In this document: in pieces, positions 1 through 11,022 of the stretch
Numbering within the stretch: position 1 is the first letter of the stretch
Layout of the letters: each line of letters begins with the position of its first letter
From: Pleurotus djamor
Lineage: Eukaryota; Basidiomycota; Agaricomycetes; Agaricales; Pleurotaceae
DNA length: 64,000 bases
Reading direction: 5' to 3'
Assembly (NCBI GenBank): GCA_029747585.1
Contig: JAPEVF010000049.1
Location: forward strand, 62,001 to 126,000
Notes under the pieces: generated by a model
The model's input: the letters and a program-made list of their open reading frames with translations, nothing else
What the model was told of the DNA's origin: nothing
The model's database searches: none
Program-made: the position numbers and the translations under genes

Positions 1-62
1 TCGCTGTGGCTTGATGTCGATGTCGTCAATGAGAGGCCATCATTATGGTCCGGGCACTGTAC

Positions 63-972
63 TCACAGGCGAGAGGAAGTATCGACAATGCATCGGCAGT
101 AGCGGGATCCCGGAGGGGAGATAGTAATAGCTAACCGTTGGGAAAGTGAGAGGGCCATGTCATGGATAGTCTGGGACTCACTTCCAGACAACGACAACCC
201 GTAGGTCATCAGTGTGATTTGGCTCATCCATACAACCAGCAGGATAGCTAGAACTGTTTTTCCGCGAAGGCTAACAGCGTACACTCTACAAGGCGCGAGT
301 GCGTAGATAATCAGTACCTTGAGTACTCATTTCAAGATGGAGAGTTCCTTGCCTAAGGATTAACATCAATTCCGATGTCGAGATCATGACGACTATGAAG
401 ATCCCTTGAAGTGAAGTAAAAGCTGCGCATCTTTGGGCCAAGATAAGGAGTCATTCAGGAGGAAGTAAGATTGGGAAGAGACGGACACCTGCGGTTGCAC
501 AATGAGATGAATGGAACCTATCGGTCTACGAGGAAGCATACTTTAGGCGAGGGCACGGGAAGAGATACCACGGAGAACGCCAACAGTGGGAAGTACCGAT
601 TGAACAGGAATACATAAGAAACTATGATGTCAAGTCGGTAAGTGACGTGCATGGAATTTTACGCAATAGCTCACCTCCAGACTTAAGTCGCTTCCATACG
701 AAGTCTAGCTGGTCGAGCTGGGTCAACATCAATGATTGACCAGTGAAATGGAGTGCCTCTACCTCGTGGTCTATCGTAAGGAGGAGTTCAGAAACCAAAA
801 GTGAAACGGCGACGTAAAAAGTGGCCTGATAAGGGAGGCACCAGTGATCAAAAACCAGAACGGCCCCAAAAACGGACGGTGGACTGACTTCCTGGGCAAA
901 CCTGAGGAGATACAGGATCAGGTCAGAGAAATGGCGCGCGAAAAAGAGCATGAAAAGCCTACAAGTTGGCAA
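63..972 (-). CDS. DUF6533-type multi-pass membrane protein (partial, left edge)
   Basis: Spliced translation on the minus strand gives the hallmark of the basidiomycete DUF6533 family: a hydrophobic segment followed by LLTIDHE, then after a ~45 nt intron LDFVWKR, then (next exon) FLFNRYFPLLAF, and further on RVYAVSLRGKTVLAILLVV. The order 'LLT(F/L)D.E...WKR...(F/L)NRY...RVYA' is what the family shows; its members are multi-pass membrane proteins of unknown function, abundant in mushroom genomes. The last visible exon ends in a Cys-containing loop at about 70-130 and a GTGAGT donor follows, so the gene very likely continues past the left edge. The start at 972 is the first Met of the open frame but is weak; an extra upstream exon is possible. 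Confidence 0.65.
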
Positions 973-1335
973 TCGAGGTTAGCTCAGAGCTAGAGACATA
1001 CTGGGACATGGCCATGGGTTGGGGGGTTGGGGAGCTACATCAATTCCGTTGAGCTTTATATTCATCGACTTCGTGCGCCACTCATTTTTGATTGTATAAG
1101 GAATCATGTTGTGGCGAGACTGCGTGGCATGATGTACTGGGGATGATCAACAAGATGTGGAGACGTTATATTGTTGCCTCTGATATGCAGAGGCGATGAA
1201 CACGGCTCGATCACAAAGAACCACATATACTGTACAGCGACGATCAACACCATGAACAGATAAAATGGCATCATGCTGTCTATTGGATACTGCGTATAGA
1301 TTGAGTAAGTGAGTACAAGAAGATGAGGTAGGAGC

Positions 1336-3653
1336 TCACTTATTCGCACTGATCGTCTCTGCGTCAACTGGACTCAAGTCAGCTGCAGCGGCAGGTACCT
1401 TGGGACAGATAGGTCCTAGTGCAATATTTCGTCCTTCAAGCTCGGAGCCAGTAGTTGCTCGGCTGATTCCACGCTTCATAACACCACCATTCCAACATTT
1501 CTACAGGAGCCAACCTTTAGTACGAGCGGGATTAATTCTGGAGGATGGACGTACCTTGATTATTTGGAACTCCTTCGAGAAGATGTTAAATTTCTTAGAA
1601 AGGTCGCCTAAGAAAGGTACCTTCCCTTCTGCTCCACCAGTGATGGCGATGCCAGCGCGAAGATCCAAGCACCCAGTGAAGGTGGAGGCATCATTACTTT
1701 GAGCAGCGCGTTGAGCCAGGGCTCGAGCTGATGTGCTGTAAGGTGGTGCGTAGGAACCAGAGCCTGAGGCAACGTCGCGCTTGTTCTTAGATGTAGATGC
1801 TTGAGCATTTAGGTGCAGCTTTGCATATGCGTCGACATCAAGGAAAGCGTCCACTTTGATCGCCCCGCCTAAGCCTTCAACGCCGAGTTTGACAGAGGGA
1901 AAGAGCTATCGATCAAATATAAGATATTGAGACTGGATATCAATGGTCTGATCAGACTAACATGTCCAGTGATGTCTCCAATCGCATCGAAGTTAGTCCC
2001 CGCAGAAAGCTGGAGGGCTAAGAAATGGTTCAAATGACAGCCCGTTCGGTACGGAGGAAAGACACTTACGCGTATCTTTGGGCCTAAGGGACTTCGTTGC
2101 AGAGCGACCAGCGCTTGGAGGGACCCATAGCTCTACCCCATCCAAGCGGTAGCCTACGCTAACATCGACTGCGAAGCTCATATCGAGTTGTGCGACAACT
2201 TGTCCATCTACGACTAGCATAGGGCCTACGGAGAAAACTCTGTAACATTCCAATTAGAAGGAAATACTGCAGTGCAGTGGAAGATACACACCCAGGGAAA
2301 CCAAAGCCTGGTATGGTTAACTTGACAAGTTGCTTTCTACCGGTGTCGATGTTGCCCTGAGAGAACGAAGTGAATTAGGCTAGGTCGAGGGGGAATGTAG
2401 ACGCGTACCTGGAGTTTTGCGTCGACGTGCAATTTAGCTTCAACATCGGCCGAGAGACCAGCATAAGCTCCAAATCTTATATCATGTCAGCGTGCCATCA
2501 TCGAGGAGGTCAAAGAGCAACTTACTTGTCGAAGTGCGGTGGAATAATTGTCCCCGTCGCCACGATTCCGGCCTGTGAAAGCGAGTTAATCTGGGCTAGG
2601 GTATATGATCAGCAGTAAGACACACCGATATATCGGCGTGGGCCTTCCCATCAACTGCCACATTCAGCGTCAAAGAGCTATTCCCACATGTCTGATGAAG
2701 GTTGAGCAAGTCCAAATGCTGCTGGAAATCTAGGGCCTTCGAAATCTTTGGGTTGGCGTCGAACTTGCCAATTTCTAAGCATCTTTATCAGGGATCACCA
2801 GACGAAGCGCAGAAGAAGGGCTTTACGCTTTACGGCGGTTTTGACCGTGTCCACTGCACTCTTGAGACCCTTCTTGATTTTGTCGAAGAGACCGTCCATG
2901 TCACGAGCATGTAGGCTAGTGGTTTGATCCGGGTCCATGCTGACTGGGAAGTTGGCACCGACAACGGCGAATGAGACAGGACCCGTCCTGCGGTTTGATC
3001 CATATGAGTCCGCTTTCCATACCAAGGATTCGGTGTGACTTACTTGGTAGCATCAATGGCGGCGAAGTTCACATCTATTTTGAGAGCGTGGACAGTGGCT
3101 TCGGTACCGACTTTGCGCTTGATCAGCTCTGGGATGTGCCGTGGGATAGACTGGTCCTCCGCGACGTTGTGCCCAGCAATTCGAGCGAAAGGGTTTGCCC
3201 CGCACTGAGATATAGTGTAGTGAGCACCGTGTAGAATAGCCACAGCGAAAATTTGACCGACATTCTCGGGTAAGCGGACAATTTTGTCAACGGCTCCGTG
3301 GTGGCTGAATAGATGGCCACACTGAGACTCATCGCCATCCCGACACACGAGGCGAATTTTTTGCTCAAGACTGTTCTCGTCACACTCGAGGACAACCCAC
3401 CCCGCAGCCGGCGTGATGTCACTGATGGATGCCGGGCCCCCAAACTGTTCCCAAGATGAACAATGTTGTATCAGATATGAGAACGAGAGCGTGAGCAAGA
3501 ACTTACAATTTTCAAGGTCCCGTAGCCGTTCTTACTTCCGTCGGGAAGATCATAAGCACATTCTCCATCAAGGCAGGGTTTACTCCAGTCATTTGATGGT
3601 CTTGCAGTTGCAAGAGCGACCACAAGTGAGAGAAAGAGCAAAGAACCTAGCAT
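1336..3653 (-). CDS. Large secreted protein of a conserved mushroom family, many introns
   Basis: Exon 1 begins with a clear signal peptide (MLGSLLFLSLVVALATARP) and CLDGECAYDLP. Introns with good GT-AG borders join exons giving GGPASISDITPAAGWVVLEC, LVCRDGDESQCGHLFSH, NPFARIAGHNVAEDQSIP, GPVSFAVVGANFPV, IGKFDANPKISKALDF, AGIVATGTIIPPHFDK, GPMLVVDGQVVAQLDMS and a last part with FTGCLDLRAGIAITGGAEG. The final intron joins FSKEFQIIK to KCWNGG and the frame stops at 1336. The alternation of short beta-rich segments, paired cysteines and the 'sKkF...K-C' ending matches a family of secreted Agaricomycete proteins that I know only as conserved hypothetical. No catalytic motif was seen. At least nine exons; exact borders of the middle ones are by eye. 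Likely cell wall or extracellular, by inference from the signal peptide. Confidence 0.75.
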
Positions 3654-4472
3654 TCCGAAGAGAGAACGCGTCGAGCTTGCAAGAAAGTGGAAAAATCATC
3701 GCACAATCTTATACGATGACTTGAGCGACCCTTTGTGGAATGGTGAAGTTGATACTAATCATATAGACAAGTTAGAAGACTCGACGTGGTGTACAAGGCG
3801 CAGCCTAATTGGAAAGGCTTTCTTCCATTCCATACACCGAGAAATGATGGAACATGGACTTCAGGCCGCAGAACACCAACAAGATACCCATGTGGCCTAG
3901 TGATTGAATCAGCGTCATGCATGCTTTCAATCCCAGATAATGTCTTGAGGTGCGTAGATGCCCTTATGAGAGCACCGAAATATTTGGAGAAAGAAAAGTG
4001 AGTTGGACAAGAGTTGCGAAGGAACTTGGGCGTTTGCTGGGCGCCAGTCATGTCGACCACGTGCCTTGTGAGCAAATACCGGGCCGGGCCAAAGACCGAT
4101 CTTTGATCGAAACCCTCAGTATTGCACCGCCAACCACCACTGAACTTCGAGCTCAGCGCTCAAGCTCAAGCCTCAAGATGAATAGAGTAGCAGCTCATCA
4201 TAGAGGTTGGTTTCCAGCTGACGTGACGACCACCAACGTTCTGCTATAGCTATAGTGCTAGCTCCCATCTGGAACCATCCAGGAGTTGTCATCAACCAAA
4301 CAGGTTTTGAAAGTGGTGAAACTCTCGTTCCCAGCGCATCAATTTCGTCTCTCAGACCTCCTGGTAGAAGGAACGAGCAAGTTCGTTTCAACTCATTGTG
4401 CTTCAAAGTAAATATAGCACAAGCTGCCGTCCCGGTTGCCGCTTCTTTGGCGCCATGTACAGAGTAGATTGG
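3654..4472. other. Intergenic region
   Basis: Upstream region of two divergent secreted-protein genes. Open frames here are about 100 codons or less, show no splice-linked continuation and resemble nothing I recognise. I see only promoter sequence. Confidence 0.5.
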
Positions 4473-4480
4473 TATATAAA
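4473..4480 (+). promoter_or_regulatory. TATA box
   Basis: TATATAAA lies 117 bp upstream of the start codon of the small secreted protein at 4598; a pyrimidine-rich leader (CTTCCTTCAACGACTCC region) sits directly before that ATG. Confidence 0.55.
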
Positions 4481-4597
4481 CTGGTGTACGAGCATGTCCT
4501 AATCTTCATCGTGCCGGCACGTTCAAGCTACGACCTAACTGACCTGGTGTCATCTACTCTCAAGCCTCCTTCAACGACTCCTTCCAAGCCCATCATC

Positions 4598-5328
4598 ATG
4601 TTCTTCCGCCCAGCAACAATCTTTGCCTCCGTATGCGCCTTGCTCGTGGCACAACCCACAACAGCCGCTGTAGTTCGTCGCTCAAGGGACAATTTCAAGG
4701 ATGTCGTCGTTTCCTCCGAGCATGTGGTTCGATCTTTGAGCTATAACACCACCGAGCTTGAGGACCGACAAGGTGCCATCGGTCTCGCTGGAGATGTCAT
4801 CAGTGGCATCACCTCGATTATCACTGGCATACAAGACGGTATCAACGCGGACAAAGAGGTGCGGAAACATCAGCGAACCTACTATATTGCGGCTACTGAC
4901 GTCTGCCTTGGAAACAGGCGCGTAGCTCGTTCACGCAGAATCTAGTCGGCCAGATGCATGCTCAGCATCCCGACTTCAACTGGATTATCTGCCACACCAA
5001 ACATGACTACAAGTTTGATGGTCAACGCGGCAAGGATTGGGATCATCGTCATCAAGAGTTTGACATCAAGATCGGTGGTACGATCGGGTGCGTATACGGA
5101 GGAACTCTGATTGACGACCATCATTGCTGACGGAGTTGTAGGTACGAGATCTACAACCTCAAGTCTGGTGAATTCAACAGGCGAGGTGATGGGGGCTATC
5201 TAAACGTGAGTTTTGTGTCTTCGCATGATGATAATGGTACTCACCCTTGTTCTTGCCAGTGGGCGTTCATTGGTAATGTTTTGAAGAGAGACGACGATGG
5301 GAAGCATGTAGTATTTGGAAAGCCTTAG
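4598..5328 (+). CDS. Small secreted protein, GGYLNWAF type
   Basis: Four exons by eye: 4598-4858, 4918-5087, 5142-5205 and 5260-5328, all with GT-AG borders and frame kept. The protein starts with a signal peptide (MFFRPATIFASVCALLVA, cleavage near TTAA), then a linker with Arg pairs, a Gly/Ile-rich helix (GLAGDVISGITSIITGI), and a C-terminal domain with FTQNLVGQMHAQHPDFNWIIC, a predicted beta-rich stretch, and GGYLNWAFIG near the end. The 'F.(Q/E)..V..M...PD.N..IC...GG(Y/F).N(W/L)A' layout recalls small secreted fungal proteins grouped as DUF7888, but this is a weak family call. Function unknown; extracellular by signal peptide. Confidence 0.7.
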
Positions 5329-5507
5329 TAGTACTTACTTGGCTTCAAGTTGTCAACTCAATACATCTCCTTGGGCGATTCTTCATGAACATACTCGCTA
5401 TTATTCAGTCAACGGACAAGATCCTTCGTACTACTCATGGTTGCGACATCATCCTCTTGGATAAATCTATACGAACAGAGTCGTAGTATGCTCAGGACGC
5501 GGTTCCA

Positions 5508-6475
5508 CTAGGCGCGGCCGATCTGCAAAATTGTGAATATAAGCAAGCATACTGAACGGCATACATACGATGACGTAGAACTTGAAGAGCTTTCCGGTTT
5601 CCTAATCAAATAGAGGGAAAGGGTGAGCCATCCGCACGGATATATCCAACGTGAAGACACACTCATGCGCTTTCTGATTTAGATTGAGAATGGAATCAAA
5701 GCCTCCCAAGATTGACCCCACAATGCCTACTCCAGCTGCTGTGTATTCCAACTTATCTTTCGTAGACTATCGTTTTTTTGTTAGACGTGGTACAGGAGCC
5801 TTGCGGTGAACATTTACCGTCTTTGACTTCTCAACATCAGTGGGTGGGGGTTTCGCCGAGTCTACCTTAGGAACCCCTGCAGGTGGTCCTTCAGGCGCTG
5901 GTCCGCCTGGTGGGGGGTTAGTGGAAGACGCGGCGTTTGGAGGGGCATTATTCGCGTTGACAATGGGTGCTTGAGCTGGTGGTTTGGAGGAAGGAGGTGG
6001 ACGGGCTTGCGGTTCAACAGCCTTCGGAGGTGTCGCAGGTGGAGGGGCTTGTGGTTCAGCAACCTTCGGTGGTGTCACAACTATCTTCGGAACAATGTTC
6101 GCATTTGGTGCATGATTTGGAGGCAGAGTAGGCGTCTTCTTCAAGGCCGATGAAGCGGCTGATGAAGGGACACGGCTGAGCGACCCGGTCCTTCCTACAG
6201 CCCTGGCATCTAGGTCTAAATTGTCGAGATATCGAGCCAAAAGTTGGTTCCGACTACAGTGAAGGGGATTAGCGATGGGCGGGGTGAAGATGGGGAGCTC
6301 ATACTTACATTTCATCCTCAAGCTCTCGCCGCTGCATGGCAGGAAGGTATTCATATACCCAGGCAGGTTCGTCCCGAGCGATATCCGTGTGGTCCTCTCC
6401 AACGCGAACTGGAGCTGGATACGCGGCAGTGTATGCAATGAAGACACTGATAAGCACAAAGCGAAGGGAGATCAT
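5508..6475 (-). CDS. Proline-rich secreted protein
   Basis: Starts MISLRFVLISVFIAYTAAYP (signal peptide), followed by an acidic stretch ending RRELEDEM, an intron, then RNQLLARYLDNLDLDARAVGR and a ~120-residue Pro/Ala-rich low-complexity region with repeats such as PPKVAEPQAPPPATPPKAVEPQ. After DVEKSKTV a ~50 nt intron leads to STKDKLEYTAAGVGIVGSILGG, a small hydrophobic helix, then two tiny exons (ETGKLFKFYVI and IGRA-stop). The small last exons are the least certain part; the stop at 5508 depends on the final splice choice. Pro-rich linkers of this kind occur in cell-wall proteins, but no functional domain is visible. Confidence 0.65.
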
Positions 6476-7644
6476 CGTAGTTTCGGTGAATGTGGAAGGA
6501 GAATGATAGCTTCAGCTAAAGGAGAACGTTGATCGGAGACGATTACATGTCACGGTGAACAAGGTGTACGAACCGACCAGCACTGAAAGACGAGTTGAAG
6601 GGAGAGAAGAGAAGTAGGAAGAGACCGGCTCTGAGGTATTCTCAACGCTACTCTGAGATGCTTTTATACGACGACCGCTAGCTCTAATGATCCAGCAACG
6701 GTGGGCTCTTGTGGACAAAGGGGACCCACATATATCTACCACAAGCAAAAGAAGAGGCGACCATCAGTCCGAGACAAACATACTCAGACATGAAGTAACG
6801 CACCTGCGGACACACATGTCGATCAAAACGTTTCTCTTTGCTAGATAGGAAAAGTTGGAGTTGAAGTTGACTTCAGACTTGGAGGTTGCGGATTGGTGTG
6901 ACCAAGACGTGACCCAGCTCGATTTGGACCCAGGAGAAAGATAGGAGGAAATAGGGCGCACCTAAGGTCTCGAGTTGATGGGATCGAAAACCTTGCGGGA
7001 AAGCCCCATCTTCATAGGCTGTATTGGTCGACTTGAAACCAGCCCCAGAGCTGGCACCACTTCGGACCTAGCTGCTCGCTGGGGGTGATACGTAAGGAAT
7101 CATTTCCTCAGGTAAAGGCGCTTGAGTTTCGAGATCGTTGGGCTTAGAACGGGCTGGTCACAAAAGGCCTTCAATTGAATTGGAACAGAGAGGCTATTAA
7201 GTCATTCCAGGAGGGATCGGAGAAACTTCCCCGCCCCATCATCCCGCTCATCGGATGACCGACAACCCTTATGGCATCGTATTGGCTATTTGGCCCATTG
7301 TACCCCTTTTCTTAACCTAGAACTCTTCAAGGAGAAATGTCCTGTCTGTAGAACCATATCATTGAACACAGGGAGGATGAGCGCACGAATGATACATCAA
7401 TGACCCGCCCTTGTGATGTGTACGCATGATCCATTCTCTCAGAATCTCACGTATACTGACGGTGGACTTGTCCCGTTGTGTGATTCCTCTATTGCTGTGA
7501 TAGTTAATTCTGGAAGTCCCGAAGGCGAATGAAGTCGTTCCGGCCAAGAGTAGCCCTCCCTATTCCCGAAGTTCCAGGAGTAGAAAGGGGATCTAGCTTG
7601 GGCGAGCACTCTGTTAACTCCAGCAAAATGTCGAGGTCAGAAGG
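6476..7644. other. Intergenic region with minus-strand TATA box
   Basis: TATAAAAG on the minus strand at 6661-6668 lies 186 bp before the start of the proline-rich gene. The rest (to the cerato-platanin promoter) shows no convincing gene on either strand. Confidence 0.45.
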
Positions 7645-7650
7645 TATAAA
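7645..7650 (+). promoter_or_regulatory. TATA box of the cerato-platanin gene
   Basis: TATAAA 82 bp before the ATG at 7732, with a CT-rich segment and CAACGACATC between, a standard layout for a strongly expressed fungal gene. Confidence 0.6.
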
Positions 7651-7731
7651 AGAGCTCATAGGTGACCCCCAAGTACTTCCTCAGCTCACTAAACCCAACG
7701 ACATCTTCGTTCTAAATTGACCTACTCTACA

Positions 7732-8160
7732 ATGAAGTACTTCTTCGCTCTCGCCGCTCTCGTCGCTCCTGTCCTATCCACGTCGGTCACTTACGACCAG
7801 ACGTACGACAACCCCCAGGGATCGTTGAACACCGTCGCATGCTCTAACGGTCCCAACGGCCTCCTCACCCGAGGCTATACCAACTTCAAGAGCCTCCCCA
7901 ATTTCCCCAACATCGGTGGAGCTTCCGCCGTCACTGGGTGGAACTCAGAGAACTGTGGGACGTGCTGGGAACTCACCTTCACCAATGGCCAAGGTGTCAA
8001 GAAGACCATCAACGTTCTCGCGGTTGATTATGCCGCCAACGGCTTCAATATTGGGTTGACCGCGATGAACAATTTGACTAGCGATCACGGTGTTGAGTAC
8101 GGGGTCGTTCAAGTTGATTCCAAACAGGTTGCCGCTACAGTATGTGGGATGCCAGCCTAA
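7732..8160 (+). CDS. Cerato-platanin family protein
   Basis: A single uninterrupted frame of 142 codons. A signal peptide (MKYFFALAALVAPVLSTS) precedes a mature domain that begins VTYDQTYDNPQGSLNTVAC, the characteristic start of cerato-platanins, followed by GPNGLLTRGYTNFKSLPNFP, GWNSENCGTCWELTF and a C-terminal VCG. Four cysteines are present, matching the two disulfides of the family. Cerato-platanins are small secreted double-psi beta-barrel proteins that bind chitin fragments, loosen polysaccharides and often act at fungal surfaces or as elicitors on plants. The first Met of the open frame (7717) lies upstream of the signal peptide; 7732 is preferred because it places MKYFF directly at the signal sequence and keeps a normal leader. 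Intronless, unlike most neighbours. Confidence 0.95.
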   Translation: MKYFFALAALVAPVLSTSVTYDQTYDNPQGSLNTVACSNGPNGLLTRGYTNFKSLPNFPNIGGASAVTGWNSENCGTCWELTFTNGQGVKKTINVLAVDYAANGFNIGLTAMNNLTSDHGVEYGVVQVDSKQVAATVCGMPA

Positions 8161-8402
8161 AGGTTAGTGTCTCCTTCTCCACCACCCCGTTCATTCGGCT
8201 CACATCGCTCCCGAACGCCTAGGCGCAACTTGCCCACCGAGGGACTGGTTGTGGGCGACCAGCGTGATGCGGTCTTGATCTGTATGGACTCTCATAAGGA
8301 CTCTGCTGTTACGGACATTGTATAAGTTTCGAAGTTTGCTCGAATTTAAGTGTATCCAATTACAACAAAGAATGCGCTTTGATCTCGTGATTCTACTCAG
8401 CC

Positions 8403-9476
8403 CTACTCCACGACGGGTGGTTCGACTGGAATACCCCTGATGAAGGAACGATCAGTGAGAACCTTTCGGAAAGGTAAGAAGGGAGACTCACATCTGTTGT
8501 TGCTGGAGATAGAGTTCGATCAGCTGTGGAGTCATGTTCTCGGTAAAGCGCAGCCAGTCGTCTCCTGTAGGTAAGTTGGATGGGCCGTTGGGTCGCTGTC
8601 TTTGCGGCCTCTGGGGAGCGGGCTTCCTTTGGGCGGGTTTCCTCTGGGCGGGTTTCCTCTGAGCAGGCTTCCTCTGAGCAGGCTTCTTTGGTGCAGGCTT
8701 CCTTTGAGCAGGCTTCTTTGGCGCAGGTTTCTTCGGCGCAGGCTTCTTTGGCGTGGTTTTCTTCGGTGCAGGTTTCTTCGGAGCAGGTTTCTTTGGCGCA
8801 GGTTTCTTCGGTGCGGGTTTCTTCTGGGCAGGTTTCTTCTGGGCAGGTTTCTTGGTTGCAGGTTTCTTCGGAGCTGGGGCTGGAGCCTTCTTCTTAGGAG
8901 CCTTCTTGGGTTTGCGCCTCTCAAATTCGTGTCTGGTAGGATGAGGTATGAGTACGGGCCTGAGTAGAGGCGCAAAAGAACGTACTCATTGTCGTCACGA
9001 GCCTCCAATGAAGTCATATAATCCCCTTCCAGGTCGATGCCCCGAGCGTGCATGATCTCGTAGACGCTGGTTTCATCGCGCTCGTCAAGATCGACGTCGC
9101 GCTGGTATATGAAATCATCTTCGCTCAATCCACGGCTCTTGATGATATCGTAGACACTGGTATCGGACCCGGCTTCGCCACGAGCATAGACACCACTATC
9201 ATCATTGTCATCGCGTTCGTCAAGGTCCAGACCGCGACTTTTGATAATGTCGTAGGCACTCGTATCTGAGCCAGCGATAGTACGCTCTTCAAGGTCTAAA
9301 CCGCGACTCTTGATGATATCGTAGACACTGGTGTCGGAACCAGCAACAGAGCGCTCCTCGAATTCAACACCACGAGCATAGACACTAGCGTGGTTGTCGT
9401 CCTCGTACGAGTGGGCGGGTTGGGCGAAGGCGGCGCTCGCAACGAGGCCAAGAAAAACGAAAGAAGCGGTGATCAT
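8403..9476 (-). CDS. Secreted repeat protein: AGSDTS repeats plus Lys-Pro-rich tail
   Basis: Exon 1 (9476 down to about 8980) encodes a signal peptide (MITASFVFLGLVASAAFAQ) and four to five imperfect repeats of the form AGSDTSVYDIIKSRGLDLEER. A 56 nt intron (GTACGT...CTACCAG) changes frame; without splicing one reads an artificial Arg/Leu-rich frame. The spliced frame gives HEFERRKPKKAP and then about 20 copies of KKPAP/KKPAQ/RKPAQ, a strongly basic Lys-Pro-Ala tail, ending NLPTGDDWLRFTENMTPQ. A last intron (GTGAGT...TCATCAG) leads to IPVEPPVVE and stop at 8403. No enzyme domain. The acidic repeat region and basic tail would give a strongly bipolar protein; wall or polyanion binding is speculation. 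Repeat boundaries contain single Arg (SRG, ER) rather than the KR of Kex2 sites. Confidence 0.8.
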
Positions 9477-9482
9477 GTTGAA

Positions 9483-9630
9483 CTAGACGCGTAGCGATAA
9501 GATTATCTATGGCATTCAGACACTGAAGATACACTTACTTGGATGTGATGGGGAGTAACAAGTTATGTTTTTGAGCTGGAAAAATTCGCGTCAATGCTTG
9601 GCCATTGCCAGACAAGGGATCGATACTCAC
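9483..9630 (-). other. Two 5' UTR introns of the repeat-protein gene
   Basis: Between a minus-strand TATA box at 9700 and the ATG at 9476 there are two good intron-like segments: 9630-9576 (GTGAGT...TTTTTCCAG) and 9538-9483 (GTAAGTG...GTCTAG). Both lie outside the coding frame, so this would be a leader with two introns. Confidence 0.5.
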
Positions 9631-9699
9631 TGTCCAGCACCTGAAGGGAAGTTGTTACTAGAGACCTGCTCTGGGGAAACATCGAGTCCTGGGCGTCTC

Positions 9700-9706
9700 A
9701 TTTATA
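9700..9706 (-). promoter_or_regulatory. TATA box of the repeat-protein gene
   Basis: TATAAAT on the minus strand, 224 bp before the ATG at 9476; the distance is explained by the two leader introns. Confidence 0.5.
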
Positions 9707-10298
9707 TCGAGGCCGCAATGACTGGGTGGAGCGTAACCCTGAAACAGCACAGGTTCACTGGAGCAAAGATCCAGTCAGCACACCAGCCAAGATAGCAACG
9801 CTATGCATGGGTAATTTCACAGAGCGACTCGGATTGAAAGCATGGCCTCCAAACTGTGAGGAGGACAAGTCCAAGCCAACCAAGATTGGAAAATACTGAT
9901 GGTGGGAAACGTTGAGCGCGAGTGACGCCATCTGAAACAATCCTCTGGCATCCCTAAAACAGATGCAACTTCGCACTCTGAAACTGCCGACCACGAACTT
10001 TGCACCATGCGTGCGTACGAGGAAGTTCGAGGCAATGAATGTGCATGTGGCATTATACGTTTCGTAGGACTCATGCCCAGGCTCGAGTTCATTGTAAACA
10101 CGGGAGAATAGATCACAAAGAAGCGTCGTTGGAAGGTGGTATAGAAGAAAGGCGTAGACTGGAAGCGAGAAAATCAAGCTAGGGTTCGTCTAGTCCGATT
10201 AGAAAGCCTTTGCTAGTACTGAGCCAGAAGACACTAGCAAAGAGATGAATGCAACGTCACAGACGCTCGGCGAGCGTTTCCTTCCTCCGCCCAGCAAG
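9707..10298. other. Intergenic region
   Basis: Holds a 140-codon minus frame (9755-10177) with a hydrophobic start but no recognised domain, splice partners or composition support; I do not call it a gene. Confidence 0.4.
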
Positions 10299-10838
10299 AT
10301 GAACCCAACGATTTCAACTCTTGTCATCCTCTGTGTCGTCCTGACGACGACCAGCGCAGCACCAGTGCCTCCAGATTGGTACGTGTACCAGAGGAAAGGA
10401 AGCATGAGGATGAATACACTTACCATGACGAAGGATCAGTGATGCTTCGGACCCCTTCATTCACGGTCTACCAGGATGGAAACCATGGTACGGGATTGGA
10501 CCTGTGATAAGACCGATCGTCAAGCACCAAAGAGCAAAGTGGCCAACCTCGTTACCTGATGGGCGGCCAGAGTCTCCAGAACTGGAATCGAATGGCGCTG
10601 CTCAGGCTTTGGGTAAGATCACGGTGAAGGGCGACGTTATTACTCCGCCAAGCCACCAACCAGCCATCAACGATGGTTTGAATAAGCGGTAAATAAGTGC
10701 TTCTGACAGCCGATAGCCTTCTGAAAAGGAATTAGGGAGCATCACATCGGTATCAAGGGATGGCACCCTCTGTTCGGTAAAGGACCAATCATCTTTGGAT
10801 GGAAGGGCGCAGAGGCTGAAGCACCGTCAGACAAGTGA
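10299..10838 (+). CDS. Small secreted precursor with Kex2 site and duplicated G-W-x-P motif
   Basis: Exons 10299-10378, 10440-10688 and 10736-10838 splice in frame to a 143-residue protein. Residues 1-21 form a signal peptide (MNPTISTLVILCVVLTTTSAA). Two similar segments follow: residues 36-50 GLPGWKPWYGIGPVI and residues 115-129 GIKGWHPLFGKGPII (8 of 15 identical by eye). The second follows NKR at 108-110, a Kex2-type dibasic site created exactly across the last intron, so the C-terminal 33 residues could be released as a Trp/Gly/Lys-rich peptide. The tail contains EAEA, which in yeast pheromone precursors is a dipeptidyl-aminopeptidase spacer, though here it is C-terminal. I know no family that matches. 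A secreted peptide precursor (signal, antimicrobial or surface peptide) is the best guess. Confidence 0.7.
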
Positions 10839-11022
10839 ATATTGAATCACTATTAACGAATACTCACCAATGAAACCCTAGAACGCCCGCAATAACTGAG
10901 ACTCATACTGATGCTAACCTAGAGGCTTCTCAGAATGTCCTCCCTTATGGCGTGGGTCCTTGAAAGAAGCGAAAACAAATGGAATACTAGCGAGGTGGAT
11001 GACAGGGACTAGGAGGGTAAAA

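Noticed and set aside
1400..1854. Plus-strand frame over the end of the large secreted protein gene
   Set aside because: Antisense shadow; the minus strand carries the spliced family signature and stop.
8580..8967. Long plus-strand frames rich in Gly-Phe, Leu-Arg or Val-Ser-Ser repeats
   Set aside because: They are antisense shadows of the Lys-Pro-Ala repeat tail of the minus-strand gene; the repeat keeps all frames open.
9755..10177. 140-codon minus-strand frame with hydrophobic start
   Set aside because: No domain, promoter or splice support, and composition looks like chance.
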